DNA of 64,000 nucleotides from NCBI GenBank assembly GCA_963848675.1, contig CAWKEY010000036.1, positions 1 to 64,000 of the forward strand, given 5' to 3'. The notes under the pieces were generated by a model that was not told the DNA's origin, did not search any database, and saw only the letters and a list, made by a program, of their open reading frames with translations. Positions within the stretch are counted from its first letter, which is position 1. Every line of letters begins with the position of its first letter. A program made the position numbers and the translations under genes. This document shows positions 17,847 to 25,987 of the stretch, piece after piece. Source of the stretch: CAWKEY01 sp963848675 (GTDB lineage Bacteria > Pseudomonadota > Gammaproteobacteria > Methylococcales > Methylomonadaceae).

Positions 17847-19012
17847 ATGAAAAAAAAACACAGCATCAAAAAGGCCAAACAGCAGTCTTCCTTGCGGAAA
17901 TCGCCTGTTAATGAATGTCGCTACAGTTTTGTCGATGGCGCATTTGTCGAGATATTGGGAAATCTTGATGAATGCTATCGAGTTGAATTTATTGATAGTG
18001 CGACTGATGAGATAATTCATCAAGGCGAAATCAAAAATAACCAATGGATTCGTACCTCTCGAATCTATTTCACAAAATGGCAAATCAATATCTTCAGAAC
18101 AAGCGATAATGCCCTGGTTTTTAGCCACTTGTATGACTGCAAACACCAAAAAGTCTATATCGCAGTTGAATCCCGATCGCTTGGTGATACGTTAGCCTGG
18201 TTTCCGGCAATTGAAGCGTTCAGGGTAAAACATGATTGCCGCATGATCTGTTCGACATTCCTGAACGATTTATTCCAGACAAAATACCCTGATATTAAAT
18301 TTATTGAGCCCGGGTTAAACGTTTCAAGCTGTATGCCATGTATCGTATTGGCTGGTTTTATGACAATGATGGCCGTATTGATTACCATAAAAATGTCAGA
18401 AATTTTCGCGAGCACCCCTTGGGTGAAACAGCATATGACATCCTCGGCTTGACTTACTCTGAAGTCCGTCCGCGACTAAAGGATGTCAACATGCCTTCAC
18501 CCGTGCCCCGGAAATATGTCTGCATTGCCATACATTCAACCGCTCAAGCCAAATACTGGAATAACGAAACCGGCTGGCACGAGCTTATCGGCTTCCTTCA
18601 AAACAAGGGCTATCAGGTGGTGCTATTGTCAAAAGAAGGCATGGATTATATGGGTAATACAGTACCAGAAGGCATAATTCAAATACCGGCCGGGCCGATA
18701 GAGAAAATTATCAATTATTTGAAGCATGCGCAAATGTTCATTGGCATCGGCAGCGGACTTAGTTGGCTATCCTGGGCCGTCGGATGCAAAACCTGTTTGA
18801 TTAGTGGCTTTTCATATCCCTATACTGAAATGCAGGAATGTATCAGAATTTCCCCTGATGATTCTTTATGCGCTGGCTGTTTTAACCGTTATAAACTTGA
18901 CCCCTCTGATTGGAACTGGTGTCCAGATCACAAAAATACACCCAGAATGTTTGAGTGTACAAAAAGCATTACCGGGCAACAAGTCATATCCGCTATTCAG
19001 GATTTCTTGTAG
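17847..19012 (+). pseudogene. Autotransporter-type O-heptosyltransferase (Aah/TibC-like), frameshifted
   Basis: Two frames together give about 388 residues of the Aah/TibC heptosyltransferase family, which glycosylates Ser residues of autotransporter passengers in the cytoplasm. The first part has KVYIAVESRSLGDTLAWFPA and MICSTFLNDLF. Around 18320-18337 the frame changes by one base, so NVSS continues as LYAMYRIGWFYDNDG, then DILGL, IAIHSTAQAKYWNN and GIGSGLSWLSWAVG. The iron-finger region shows four cysteines (LCAGCFNR, WNWCPDH, FECTKS). A fully functional gene would need the frame restored. No AIDA-like autotransporter lies in the window; the preceding GTS-repeat protein is the nearest Ser/Thr-rich candidate. 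Confidence 0.82.
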
Positions 19013-19148
19013 TGCCCCATGCTTGACACTCAATTTTAAAAACGGATAGGTTCATCTGCTGTGACGGTTAATGCGCAAGTACCTGGCGCAATAGAACGGG
19101 GCGCTATTTGAGTGGTTTTCTGGGCTTTGGGAATTACGCTGCCAGTAT

Positions 19149-19499
19149 TCAAGCACTTGAAAAATCGACATGGCAGATATGTGTTATGAGATCAGTTAAG
19201 CTGTGATCGAGAACATATTCGCTGAGCGCGCGCATTTTGTTGCCCTTGATGTTTGGAAATTTGGGCATCCTGATGCTGCCGCTATGCACCTTATGGGCGA
19301 CATAGGTGGGGTTTGCATTTTTGCTGTGCAGAGTGAATAGCATGCCGGGCGCATCTTTGTTGTCCGCAGTATGACATTCTGCACAAGCGGCCTGAAAAAT
19401 CTGCTCGCCAGTCACGGATGCTTTTGGCGCATAGTCCCGCGTGCATGCCTGTGCCGATAAGGCTAAAAAAATAACCGGCAGCGTGTTTTTATAGTTCAT
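19149..19499 (-). CDS. Small c-type cytochrome, probable lipoprotein
   Basis: A 116-residue monohaem cytochrome c. The signal sequence ends in a possible lipobox (LSAQAC, Cys19), the haem motif is CAECH at residues 39-43, and a candidate axial Met lies in RMPKFPNI. It would face the periplasm as a small electron carrier. The start at 19499 overlaps the end of pyrC' by 11 bp, so it is the last gene of the pyr operon here. A cytochrome is an unusual companion for pyrimidine genes. The C-terminal 20 residues are unlike other cytochromes I know and may reflect a changed stop. Confidence 0.83.
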   Translation of the reverse strand: MNYKNTLPVIFLALSAQACTRDYAPKASVTGEQIFQAACAECHTADNKDAPGMLFTLHSKNANPTYVAHKVHSGSIRMPKFPNIKGNKMRALSEYVLDHSLTDLITHICHVDFSSA

Positions 19500-20790
19500 T
19501 ATCAACTCCGTTTCCCCGGCAATAAATGATAGCGCCGGCCTGTAATGTAGCCGTCACCCGGCCTTTGAACGTTTGCCCCCAAAACGGGGTATTCACCCCT
19601 TGGCTGTGCCAATTGTCTGAATTGACGGCCCATTCCTGTTCGGGATCGAAAATACAGACATCGGCTGAAAATCCCGGCGTTAACGCGCCGCTGTTTACGC
19701 GCAGGATCTGCGCGGGTTTGGTACTTAACGCAGCGATTCCCTGTTCCAGGGTAATGACTTGTTGGGCAACCAGTTTAAGCATTAACGGCAATAAGGTTTC
19801 CAGTGCTGAAATTCCGGCTTCTGTCTCTGGAAATGCACCCAGTTTGGCATCAAGATCGTGCGGCTGATGGTCGGAGCAGATGCTGTCAAGCGTACCGCCG
19901 GCCAGCGCCCAGCGTAGCGACTGTTTATCCTGTTCCGTGCGCAAGGGCGGCAAGACGTGATAAGCACTGTCGAAAGGCTGAATATCGTTTTCGGTCAGAT
20001 GCAAATGGTGTACGGCGACATCGGCGCTGACATTCAAGCCGTATTTCTTGGCCTGTTGTATTTTAATTACCGCGCGTTTACAGCTGATCTGACCGAAATG
20101 CACTCGGCAGCCGGTCAGTTCGGCCAAATCCAGACATTGATCCACGGCTATGGTTTCCGCCGCCTCAGGAATGCCCGGCAAGCCGTATCGGGTGGCGAAT
20201 GCGCCTTCATGGGCGCAGCCGTTATTGCTCAACCAATAGTCATTGGGTCTGAACATGAGCAATAAATCATGGCTCGCGGCATATTCCATGGCACGTCTTA
20301 AAATCAGCAGGTTTTTTACCGGCTTACCGGCATTGCCGACGGCGATACAGCCAGCCTGCTTTAGCGAGAGCATGGCACTTAATTCGGCGCCTTCAAGTTT
20401 TTGGGTAAGTGCGGCAATCGGATAGATTTGCGGGTAGCCTGCTTTTTCCGCCAGCTCCTTGATTAATTCGGCAACTGCGGGCGTATCGATGACCGGCACA
20501 GTATCGGGATGAATGCACAGCGCGGTAACGCCGGCACTGGCAGCCGCCCTTGTCTCGCTGGCGATAGTCGCCTTGCGGCTTTGTCCAGGCTGGCGCAGAC
20601 GCGTGCTTAAATCGATAAACCCCGGGCAGACAATCTGGTCACGGGCATCGATAACCGTGTCGGGCTTGAATCCGGCCGGCTCATGCGCAACGGAAACTAT
20701 TTTGCCACCGGCAATATAGACCGAGCCGATACAGTTGGTGTTGTTGGCGGGATCGATGATTCTGCCGTGATTGATGAGAATTTGTGTCAT
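19489..20790 (-). CDS. pyrC': Dihydroorotase-like subunit PyrC' (probably non-catalytic)
   Basis: An amidohydrolase-fold protein of about 433 residues. True dihydroorotases bind zinc through an HxH pair in a DxHxHLRxPG motif. Here the segment reads FIDLSTRLRQPGQ with no histidine, as in the inactive pyrC' of Pseudomonas, which serves as a structural partner of aspartate carbamoyltransferase. The later block SDHQPHD is kept. I chose the ATG at 20790 (MTQILINHGRIIDP); an earlier ATG at 20814 would overlap pyrB. An active dihydroorotase should be encoded elsewhere. Confidence 0.9.
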   Translation of the reverse strand: MTQILINHGRIIDPANNTNCIGSVYIAGGKIVSVAHEPAGFKPDTVIDARDQIVCPGFIDLSTRLRQPGQSRKATIASETRAAASAGVTALCIHPDTVPVIDTPAVAELIKELAEKAGYPQIYPIAALTQKLEGAELSAMLSLKQAGCIAVGNAGKPVKNLLILRRAMEYAASHDLLLMFRPNDYWLSNNGCAHEGAFATRYGLPGIPEAAETIAVDQCLDLAELTGCRVHFGQISCKRAVIKIQQAKKYGLNVSADVAVHHLHLTENDIQPFDSAYHVLPPLRTEQDKQSLRWALAGGTLDSICSDHQPHDLDAKLGAFPETEAGISALETLLPLMLKLVAQQVITLEQGIAALSTKPAQILRVNSGALTPGFSADVCIFDPEQEWAVNSDNWHSQGVNTPFWGQTFKGRVTATLQAGAIIYCRGNGVDNEL

Positions 20791-20804
20791 GCCGCTGCCC
20801 ACTG

Positions 20805-21803
20805 TTAGCGCCATGGCTGGCGTGTATGCCGCGAACCTGCCGGGAGCAGCTGCGGCGTTTGCATGGCCATGGACATGATCGCCATGCGGATGGCGACACC
20901 GTTGCTGACCTGCTTGAGAATGACGGACTGCGGGCCGTCGGCGACCTTTGAATCAATTTCCACGCCCCGGTTAATGGGCCCCGGATGCATGACGATGGCA
21001 TCGGGCCTGGCAATTTTCAGTTTGGCTTCGGTCAAACCAAAGCATTTGAAATATTCACTTTCGCTGGGCAGCAAGGCCGAGGTCATGCGTTCCTTTTGCA
21101 AGCGCAGCATGATAATGACATCAATATCTTTAAGCCCCTCGCTAAGGATGTGCGATACCGTCACGCCCAGGGTTTCAACATGCGCAGGCAGCAGGGTTTT
21201 CGGCGCTATCACGCGGACTTCAGCCGCGCCCAGCGTAATTAATGCCTGAATCTGCGAGCGCGCGACGCGTGAATGCAGAATATCGCCAATAATGGCCACG
21301 CGCAGCCGGGAAAAATCCTGTTTTATCTGGCGGATGGTAAACATATCCAGCATGGCCTGAGTAGGATGGGCATGCTGGCCATCGCCGGCGTTAATGACGC
21401 TGATATGCGGTGCGGTATGTTGAGCGATAAAATGCGCTGCACCGCTGATGGCATGACGCACCACAAACATATCGACAAACATGGCCTCCAGGTTGCGTAT
21501 GGTATCGAGCAGGCTTTCGCCTTTTGACGTTGCCGAGGTGGCGATATTGATGTTCAGAACATCGGCGGACAGACGTTTGCCGGCCAGCTCAAATGTGGTG
21601 CGTGTGCGCGTGCTGTTTTCAAAAAACAGATTGACGATGGTTTTGCCGCGCAGCAGCGGAAATTTTTTAACCTGCTGCTCGGACATGCCGGCAAACGATT
21701 CGGCGGCATCAAGAATTTCTGTCAACAGGCTCTGGCTCAAGCCCTCGATGGTAAGAAAATGTTTGAGTTTGCCTTCGGAATTTAACTGCAAGTTATCAGC
21801 CAT
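20805..21803 (-). CDS. pyrB: Aspartate carbamoyltransferase catalytic subunit
   Basis: Condenses carbamoyl phosphate with aspartate, the committed step of pyrimidine synthesis. The carbamoyl phosphate motif FENSTRTRTTFE, HPTQAMLDMFTI and the aspartate-loop region MHPGPINRGVEI are intact. Length is about 332 residues from the ATG at 21803 (MADNLQLN), 5 bases after the pyrR stop. Its N terminus is extended relative to E. coli PyrB, as in the class that assembles with PyrC'. It lies between pyrR and pyrC', as in Pseudomonas. Confidence 0.95.
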   Translation of the reverse strand: MADNLQLNSEGKLKHFLTIEGLSQSLLTEILDAAESFAGMSEQQVKKFPLLRGKTIVNLFFENSTRTRTTFELAGKRLSADVLNINIATSATSKGESLLDTIRNLEAMFVDMFVVRHAISGAAHFIAQHTAPHISVINAGDGQHAHPTQAMLDMFTIRQIKQDFSRLRVAIIGDILHSRVARSQIQALITLGAAEVRVIAPKTLLPAHVETLGVTVSHILSEGLKDIDVIIMLRLQKERMTSALLPSESEYFKCFGLTEAKLKIARPDAIVMHPGPINRGVEIDSKVADGPQSVILKQVSNGVAIRMAIMSMAMQTPQLLPAGSRHTRQPWR

Positions 21804-21807
21804 AGGT

Positions 21808-22314
21808 CTATGCTGCCGCTTCAATAAGTTGCATCTGAATACTTAAGGGTTCCGGTCCGGTCAGTTTGATTCTTTGCCCAGGTGTCAATTTCATCCGGGC
21901 GCCCGCGCAGTCGGGACTGATGGGAATCTGCCGGCCGTCACGCTCTATCAGCACCGCCAAAACCACTTGGTTAGGCCGGCCATAATCAAAAATTTCATTC
22001 AGCGCTGCGCGTATCGTGCGTCCGGTGTAAAAAACATCATCAATCAGAATAATGTCCCGGCCTTCAATGTTGGTCGGCAACTGACTGGGTTTGACGTTGG
22101 GGTGAACGCCGATTTGCGAAAAATCATCACGATAGAAGGAAATGTCCAGCAAACCCAGGGGCTCGGTGATCGCCAGGCGCTGATGCATCTGTTCGGCAAT
22201 CCAGACGCCGCCGGTGCGAATGCCTATCATCAGCGGATTGGTCAGCTTGCGTTCGATGATGAGGTGTTTGAGCTCGGCTTCCAGTTTGTCAAGCAAGTCG
22301 GAAATTTCTAACAC
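21808..22314 (-). CDS. pyrR: PyrR-type uracil phosphoribosyltransferase / pyr regulator
   Basis: A protein of about 168 residues with the PRPP-binding loop IILIDDVFYTGRTIRAAL. PyrR proteins bind uridine nucleotides and may have uracil phosphoribosyltransferase activity; in gammaproteobacteria their regulatory role is less clear than in Bacillus. I chose the GTG at 22314, which has AAGGA about seven bases upstream. The long upstream in-frame extension would overlap ruvX and has no family similarity. It is followed immediately by pyrB. Confidence 0.88.
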   Translation of the reverse strand: MLEISDLLDKLEAELKHLIIERKLTNPLMIGIRTGGVWIAEQMHQRLAITEPLGLLDISFYRDDFSQIGVHPNVKPSQLPTNIEGRDIILIDDVFYTGRTIRAALNEIFDYGRPNQVVLAVLIERDGRQIPISPDCAGARMKLTPGQRIKLTGPEPLSIQMQLIEAAA

Positions 22315-22444
22315 TGAATGATCCTTTTGGGTAGGGTGCTGTAAGTTTTGCTGATGAGGAACATTTACCAATGCGTTGTGCCAAAATTGGCATCCAAGCA
22401 TGAGCCTGAAGCCTGACTCGATAAGCCTTTCACATTGTCTCCCG

Positions 22445-22918
22445 CTAGCCGGGGCTGCGCTGTTTTGCTGAGCGCTCATTAAGCCAGGTCTGCAAGATAA
22501 GCTGGGCCGCCAGTTGATCCTGCACAGCCCAAAGCTTAGCGGCATTGACAGAAACTTCATCAAATAACAGTTGTTTGGCTTCAAATGTGGACAAGGTTTC
22601 GTCCTGCTGATAGACCGGCAGTTGATAACGCCCTTCCAGCTGGCGGCAGAATTTTAACATGCGCGGCGTCACCGGATTATCGGTGCCGTCGGCCTGTTTG
22701 GAAATGCCGACGACCAGGCCTGCCGGCTGCCATTCCCGTATCAATTGGCTGATGATTTGCCAGTCAGGATTCTGATTGATGGAACGAATGGTCTGCAAGG
22801 GACTTGCGGTCGCTGTGGTTGTTTGCCCGACTGCGGTGCCGATTTTTTTGTTGCCGAAATCAAAGCCCAGATAGGTATCGTCGCCGGCTTTTGCTGACAG
22901 CGGATCTGGCTTAGCCAT
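22445..22918 (-). CDS. ruvX: RuvX/YqgF family nuclease
   Basis: A 157-residue RNase H-fold nuclease. The family is annotated as Holliday junction resolvase, and E. coli YqgF matures the 16S rRNA 5' end. The first catalytic Asp lies in YLGFDFGNKKIGTAVGQ (Asp20), with the middle Glu in YQQDETLSTFEA and a later Asp in AVQDQLAA. It overlaps the end of yqgE by 8 bp, a coupling common in gammaproteobacteria. Confidence 0.93.
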   Translation of the reverse strand: MAKPDPLSAKAGDDTYLGFDFGNKKIGTAVGQTTTATASPLQTIRSINQNPDWQIISQLIREWQPAGLVVGISKQADGTDNPVTPRMLKFCRQLEGRYQLPVYQQDETLSTFEAKQLLFDEVSVNAAKLWAVQDQLAAQLILQTWLNERSAKQRSPG

Positions 22919-23474
22919 GTCCGGCCGGCATGGTTAGCTGATTAATGTCGATGCCGATTTGGCCGGCCGCCGCGCGCCAGCGCATCTCAATGGGCATGTC
23001 AAATAAAACGGATTCCCCGCAAGGTGTATTCAGCCAGGCATTTTCCATGATTTCTTTTTCCAGTTGCCCCTCCCCCCAGCCGGCATAGCCTAAAGCGATC
23101 AGGTAACGTTCAGGGCCTTCATCGACTGCGATAGCCTCAAGAATATCCCGGGAAGTGGTCAGAGAAATGGACTTGGAAACCGCCAGGCTGGCATCCCACT
23201 CTCCGCAGGCCGTGTGCACGACAAAGCCGCGTTCCGGATGCACCGGGCCGCCGGCAAAAATTGGCGTCTGCGCTGATACAGCCGAAGTTACACGTATATG
23301 CATTTGTTTGAATATCTCGCCCAGTTGCATTTCGGCAGACCTGTTAATCACAATACCTAAGGCGCCTTCTTCGTTGTGCTGACACAAATAGGCTACGGTA
23401 TGGAAAAAATTCGGGTCCGCCAGAGTAGGCATGGCGATAATAAACTGGTTGTTTAAGTAAGTAGCTCCGTTCAT
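22911..23474 (-). CDS. yqgE: UPF0301 family protein YqgE/AlgH
   Basis: A 187-residue protein of the UPF0301 family, whose biochemical role is not settled. In Pseudomonas the member is called AlgH. Family hallmarks are visible: LNNQFIIAMPTLADPNFFHTV at the N terminus, GALGIVINR, FAGGPVHPERGFVVH and GYAGWGEGQLEKEI. It sits between tonB and ruvX in the conserved gammaproteobacterial order. Confidence 0.93.
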   Translation of the reverse strand: MNGATYLNNQFIIAMPTLADPNFFHTVAYLCQHNEEGALGIVINRSAEMQLGEIFKQMHIRVTSAVSAQTPIFAGGPVHPERGFVVHTACGEWDASLAVSKSISLTTSRDILEAIAVDEGPERYLIALGYAGWGEGQLEKEIMENAWLNTPCGESVLFDMPIEMRWRAAAGQIGIDINQLTMPAGHG

Positions 23475-23514
23475 AGTGTCTAGTATCGAAGGTTATTGTT
23501 GCCTGTGCAACTGT

Positions 23515-24414
23515 TTATCGTGTGCTCATGCCGGATTGATCGGTGAATTTCCAGACGCGGGTAATCACCAAAATATCCAGTTCTTTAAGCAGATCCATCG
23601 GTAATGGCGGAAAAGGCGCGCTCATGCGGACAATATTTTTGGCCGCCTCATCCAGTGCCGGATTACCTGAAGACTTGTTGATGCGTATGCTGTAAATACT
23701 GCCGTCGGCTTTAATGCCAACATCCATTGTTAAGGTAGCAGAAAAGTTTTTCTTGTTGGCAACTTCCGGATAATTCAGGTTGCCAGTGCGTTCCACTTTG
23801 ACTTGCCAATCTTCAATATACTGCGCGGCCACATATTTGTGCGCGCTCACCGAATTGACCGTCAGGATTTTGGGATCGTCAGCGCTTTGCTGATTAAGCC
23901 GGATTTCAGTGCCCATCTGGGCAATCTGTTGCTGCAGGGACGCCGCCGATATGTGCGCCGGCTGGGCTTTTTCCTGCTCCTTATGGGTTGGCTGCTCGGC
24001 GGGTTTGGAGGCCGCTGCAATTTTTTTCTCGGCGATTTTCTGAGTAATGATCTTTTCACTCGGCTTAGGTTTGCTGGCCAACTCGGGCTCAGGCTTTTTA
24101 ACCGGCTTGGTTTGTTGGGGCTGCTCGTGACTGGGCAGTTGCTGTTTAGGCGGCTGTGGTTTGTGCTTTTTCTCACCCGTGCCGATCTGATTTTCCTGGG
24201 CCAGGAAGTTTGCCTCTTTCGGCGGCTTTTTTGCCGGGGTGCTGACCAGCGTAATATCGATGGACCGGCTGATTTTATCGGGTTCCGGCGTGGTGAAATT
24301 GATCCCCAGAATAATTAACAAATGAACCACGACCGCCACGAACACGGCGACCAATAATGAATCACTATCAGACAACGGCGCCGCCGGATCGAATGCTGCC
24401 TTACTCGCCGTCAT
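23515..24414 (-). CDS. tonB: Energy transducer TonB
   Basis: A 299-residue TonB-family protein linking inner-membrane proton motive force (through ExbB/ExbD) to outer-membrane receptors. An N-terminal anchor (LLVAVFVAVVVHLLIILGI, with the functional Ser-His-type face around VVVHLL) is followed by a long Lys/Pro/Glu/Gln-rich periplasmic spacer. The C-terminal TonB domain ends in FSATLTMDVGIKADGSIYSIRI and a helix before ITRVWKF. Its ATG overlaps the gshB stop by 4 bp. No exbBD genes are in the window. Confidence 0.9.
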   Translation of the reverse strand: MTASKAAFDPAAPLSDSDSLLVAVFVAVVVHLLIILGINFTTPEPDKISRSIDITLVSTPAKKPPKEANFLAQENQIGTGEKKHKPQPPKQQLPSHEQPQQTKPVKKPEPELASKPKPSEKIITQKIAEKKIAAASKPAEQPTHKEQEKAQPAHISAASLQQQIAQMGTEIRLNQQSADDPKILTVNSVSAHKYVAAQYIEDWQVKVERTGNLNYPEVANKKNFSATLTMDVGIKADGSIYSIRINKSSGNPALDEAAKNIVRMSAPFPPLPMDLLKELDILVITRVWKFTDQSGMSTR

Positions 24415-25358
24415 TGAATTTTATTTTCAATATGATCCATCAATTGACCACTAATATTGAGCCCAAATTGTCTATCCAGTTCCTGCACACAGGTCGGACT
24501 GGTGACGTTAATTTCGGTCAACGTGTCACCGATGACATCAATGCCGACAAATATCAGACCTTTTTCTCGCAGCGTTGGCCCTACCTGACTGGCAATCCAG
24601 ACATCCCGCTCGGTTAATGGCCGACCCTCCGCCCGGCCTCCGGCCGCCAGATTGCCTCGGGTTTCACCCTGGGCAGGAATACGCGCCAGCGCATATGGCA
24701 CCACCTCGCCGTTGACCAGCAAAATGCGCTTATCGCCGTCTTTGATTGCCGGCAGATATTTTTGCGCCATGACATAGCGGGTGCTGTACTCGGTCATGGT
24801 TTCCAGAATCACACTCAGATTTGGATCGCCCTGGCGCAAATGAAAGATGGAGGTGCCGCCCATGCCATCCAGCGGTTTTAAAATTATTTCGCCTTCTTCC
24901 TGCAAAAAATGCCGGATTCTGGCCGGCTCTCTGGCAACCAGCGTCTCCGCGCAGCATTGAGGAAACCAGGCGGTAAACAGCTTTTCATTGGCATCCCGCA
25001 GCGATTGCGGCTTGTTGACGACATAGACGCCCAAACTTTCCGCGCGCTCCAGCAAATAGGTCGCATAGATATATTCCTGATCGAAAGGCGGATCCTTGCG
25101 CATCAAAATGATATCAAGCTCATCCAGAGCCAAATCCTGTTCGGCCAAAAACTGGTGCCAGCACTTTTCATCGCGCTGCACGGTAACTATGCGGGTTCTT
25201 GCATAGGCTCTGCCGTTTCTCAGGAACAAGTCATTAAGCTCCATGTAATGCAGCTCCCAGCCCCTGGCCTGAGCTTCGAGCAGCATGGCAAAACTGGTGT
25301 CTTTTTTTATGTTGATATGGCCGATGGAGTCCATGACCATGCCGAGCTTGATGGGCAT
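24411..25358 (-). CDS. gshB: Glutathione synthetase
   Basis: An ATP-grasp ligase joining glycine to gamma-glutamylcysteine. Its 315 residues match the bacterial length. N-terminal KLGMVMDSIGHINIKKDTSF, then LMRKDPPFDQEYIYATYLLE, the ATP-grasp block EIILKPLDGMGGTSIF and the C-terminal NVTSPTCVQELDR are all characteristic. It is the first gene of a minus-strand operon running through tonB, yqgE, ruvX and the pyr genes, and is divergent from rpmB. Confidence 0.96.
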   Translation of the reverse strand: MPIKLGMVMDSIGHINIKKDTSFAMLLEAQARGWELHYMELNDLFLRNGRAYARTRIVTVQRDEKCWHQFLAEQDLALDELDIILMRKDPPFDQEYIYATYLLERAESLGVYVVNKPQSLRDANEKLFTAWFPQCCAETLVAREPARIRHFLQEEGEIILKPLDGMGGTSIFHLRQGDPNLSVILETMTEYSTRYVMAQKYLPAIKDGDKRILLVNGEVVPYALARIPAQGETRGNLAAGGRAEGRPLTERDVWIASQVGPTLREKGLIFVGIDVIGDTLTEINVTSPTCVQELDRQFGLNISGQLMDHIENKIQ

Positions 25359-25419
25359 ATGGTTTCGCTATAATGGCTTGAATAGGGTGATTCTGTGGGC
25401 TTTATTTTATAGATTGTTG

Positions 25420-25448
25420 TTTACCATGCAAAGATTTTTTGGTATAAA
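25420..25448 (+). promoter_or_regulatory. Putative sigma-70 promoter for rpmB-rpmG
   Basis: TTTACC (25420-25425) and TATAAA (25443-25448) are separated by 17 bp and lie about 45 bp before the rpmB start. The -10 matches the consensus at five of six positions, the -35 at four. The position fits the first ribosomal gene of the pair. Confidence 0.5.
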
Positions 25449-25490
25449 GCTCGGCTAACTTTTGAATTTAGGCACATTAAGAGGTTAATC

Positions 25491-25724
25491 ATGTCCAGAG
25501 TATGTCAAGTAACGGGCAAGCGCCCCGTTACCGGTAATAACGTATCACACGCTAACAACAGAACAAAAAGGCGTTTCAGTCCAAACTTGCAGCATCACAG
25601 ATTTTGGGTGGAAAGCGAAAATCGCTGGGTACGCCTGCGTCTTTCTGCAAAAGGCATGCGTGTTATTGATAAAAAAGGCATTGATGCTGTTTTGGCAGAT
25701 TTGCGTAAACGCGGCGAAGCTTAA
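25491..25724 (+). CDS. rpmB: 50S ribosomal protein L28
   Basis: A 77-residue L28. MSRVCQVTGKRPVTGNNVSHANNRTKRRF is the family N terminus, and the C terminus KGIDAVLADLRKRGEA is typical. Only one cysteine is present, so this is the form without a zinc ribbon. The ribosome-binding region AAGAGG precedes the ATG. rpmG follows 11 bp downstream, the usual gammaproteobacterial pairing. Confidence 0.97.
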   Translation: MSRVCQVTGKRPVTGNNVSHANNRTKRRFSPNLQHHRFWVESENRWVRLRLSAKGMRVIDKKGIDAVLADLRKRGEA

Positions 25725-25735
25725 GAGGATAGAAA

Positions 25736-25891
25736 ATGCGCGATAAAATTAAATTGGTTTCCAGCGAAGGTACAGGTCACTTCTATACCACCACAAAAAA
25801 CAAGAAAACCATGCCTGAAAAAATGGAGATCAAAAAATTTGATCCTGTTGTCCGCAAGCATGTGATCTACAAAGAAGCGAAAATCAAGTAA
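25736..25891 (+). CDS. rpmG: 50S ribosomal protein L33
   Basis: A 51-residue protein starting at the ATG at 25736 behind AAGAGGAT. The translation begins MRDKIKLVSSEGTGHFYTT and ends VRKHVIYKEAKIK, matching L33. It has no cysteines and is therefore the zinc-independent form. It is followed by a clear hairpin terminator. Confidence 0.96.
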   Translation: MRDKIKLVSSEGTGHFYTTTKNKKTMPEKMEIKKFDPVVRKHVIYKEAKIK

Positions 25892-25929
25892 GTATCTGGT
25901 TTAACAACTTCTTTTAAGTTGCCTGGCTG

Positions 25930-25953
25930 ACCACAGCTGCCTCTGGCTGTGGT
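25930..25953 (+). terminator. Rho-independent terminator after rpmG
   Basis: ACCACAGC (25930-25937) pairs with GCTGTGGT (25946-25953), followed by TTTGCTAG. It lies about 40 bp past rpmG and also before the convergent cNMP/rhodanese gene, so it may serve both. Confidence 0.7.
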
Positions 25954-25987
25954 TTTGCTAGACTGACAACACATAAAGCTTTCCGCA

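Noticed and set aside
22315..22584. N-terminal extension of PyrR
   Set aside because: It overlaps ruvX in another frame, has no family similarity, and a GTG with a good ribosome-binding site exists at 22314.
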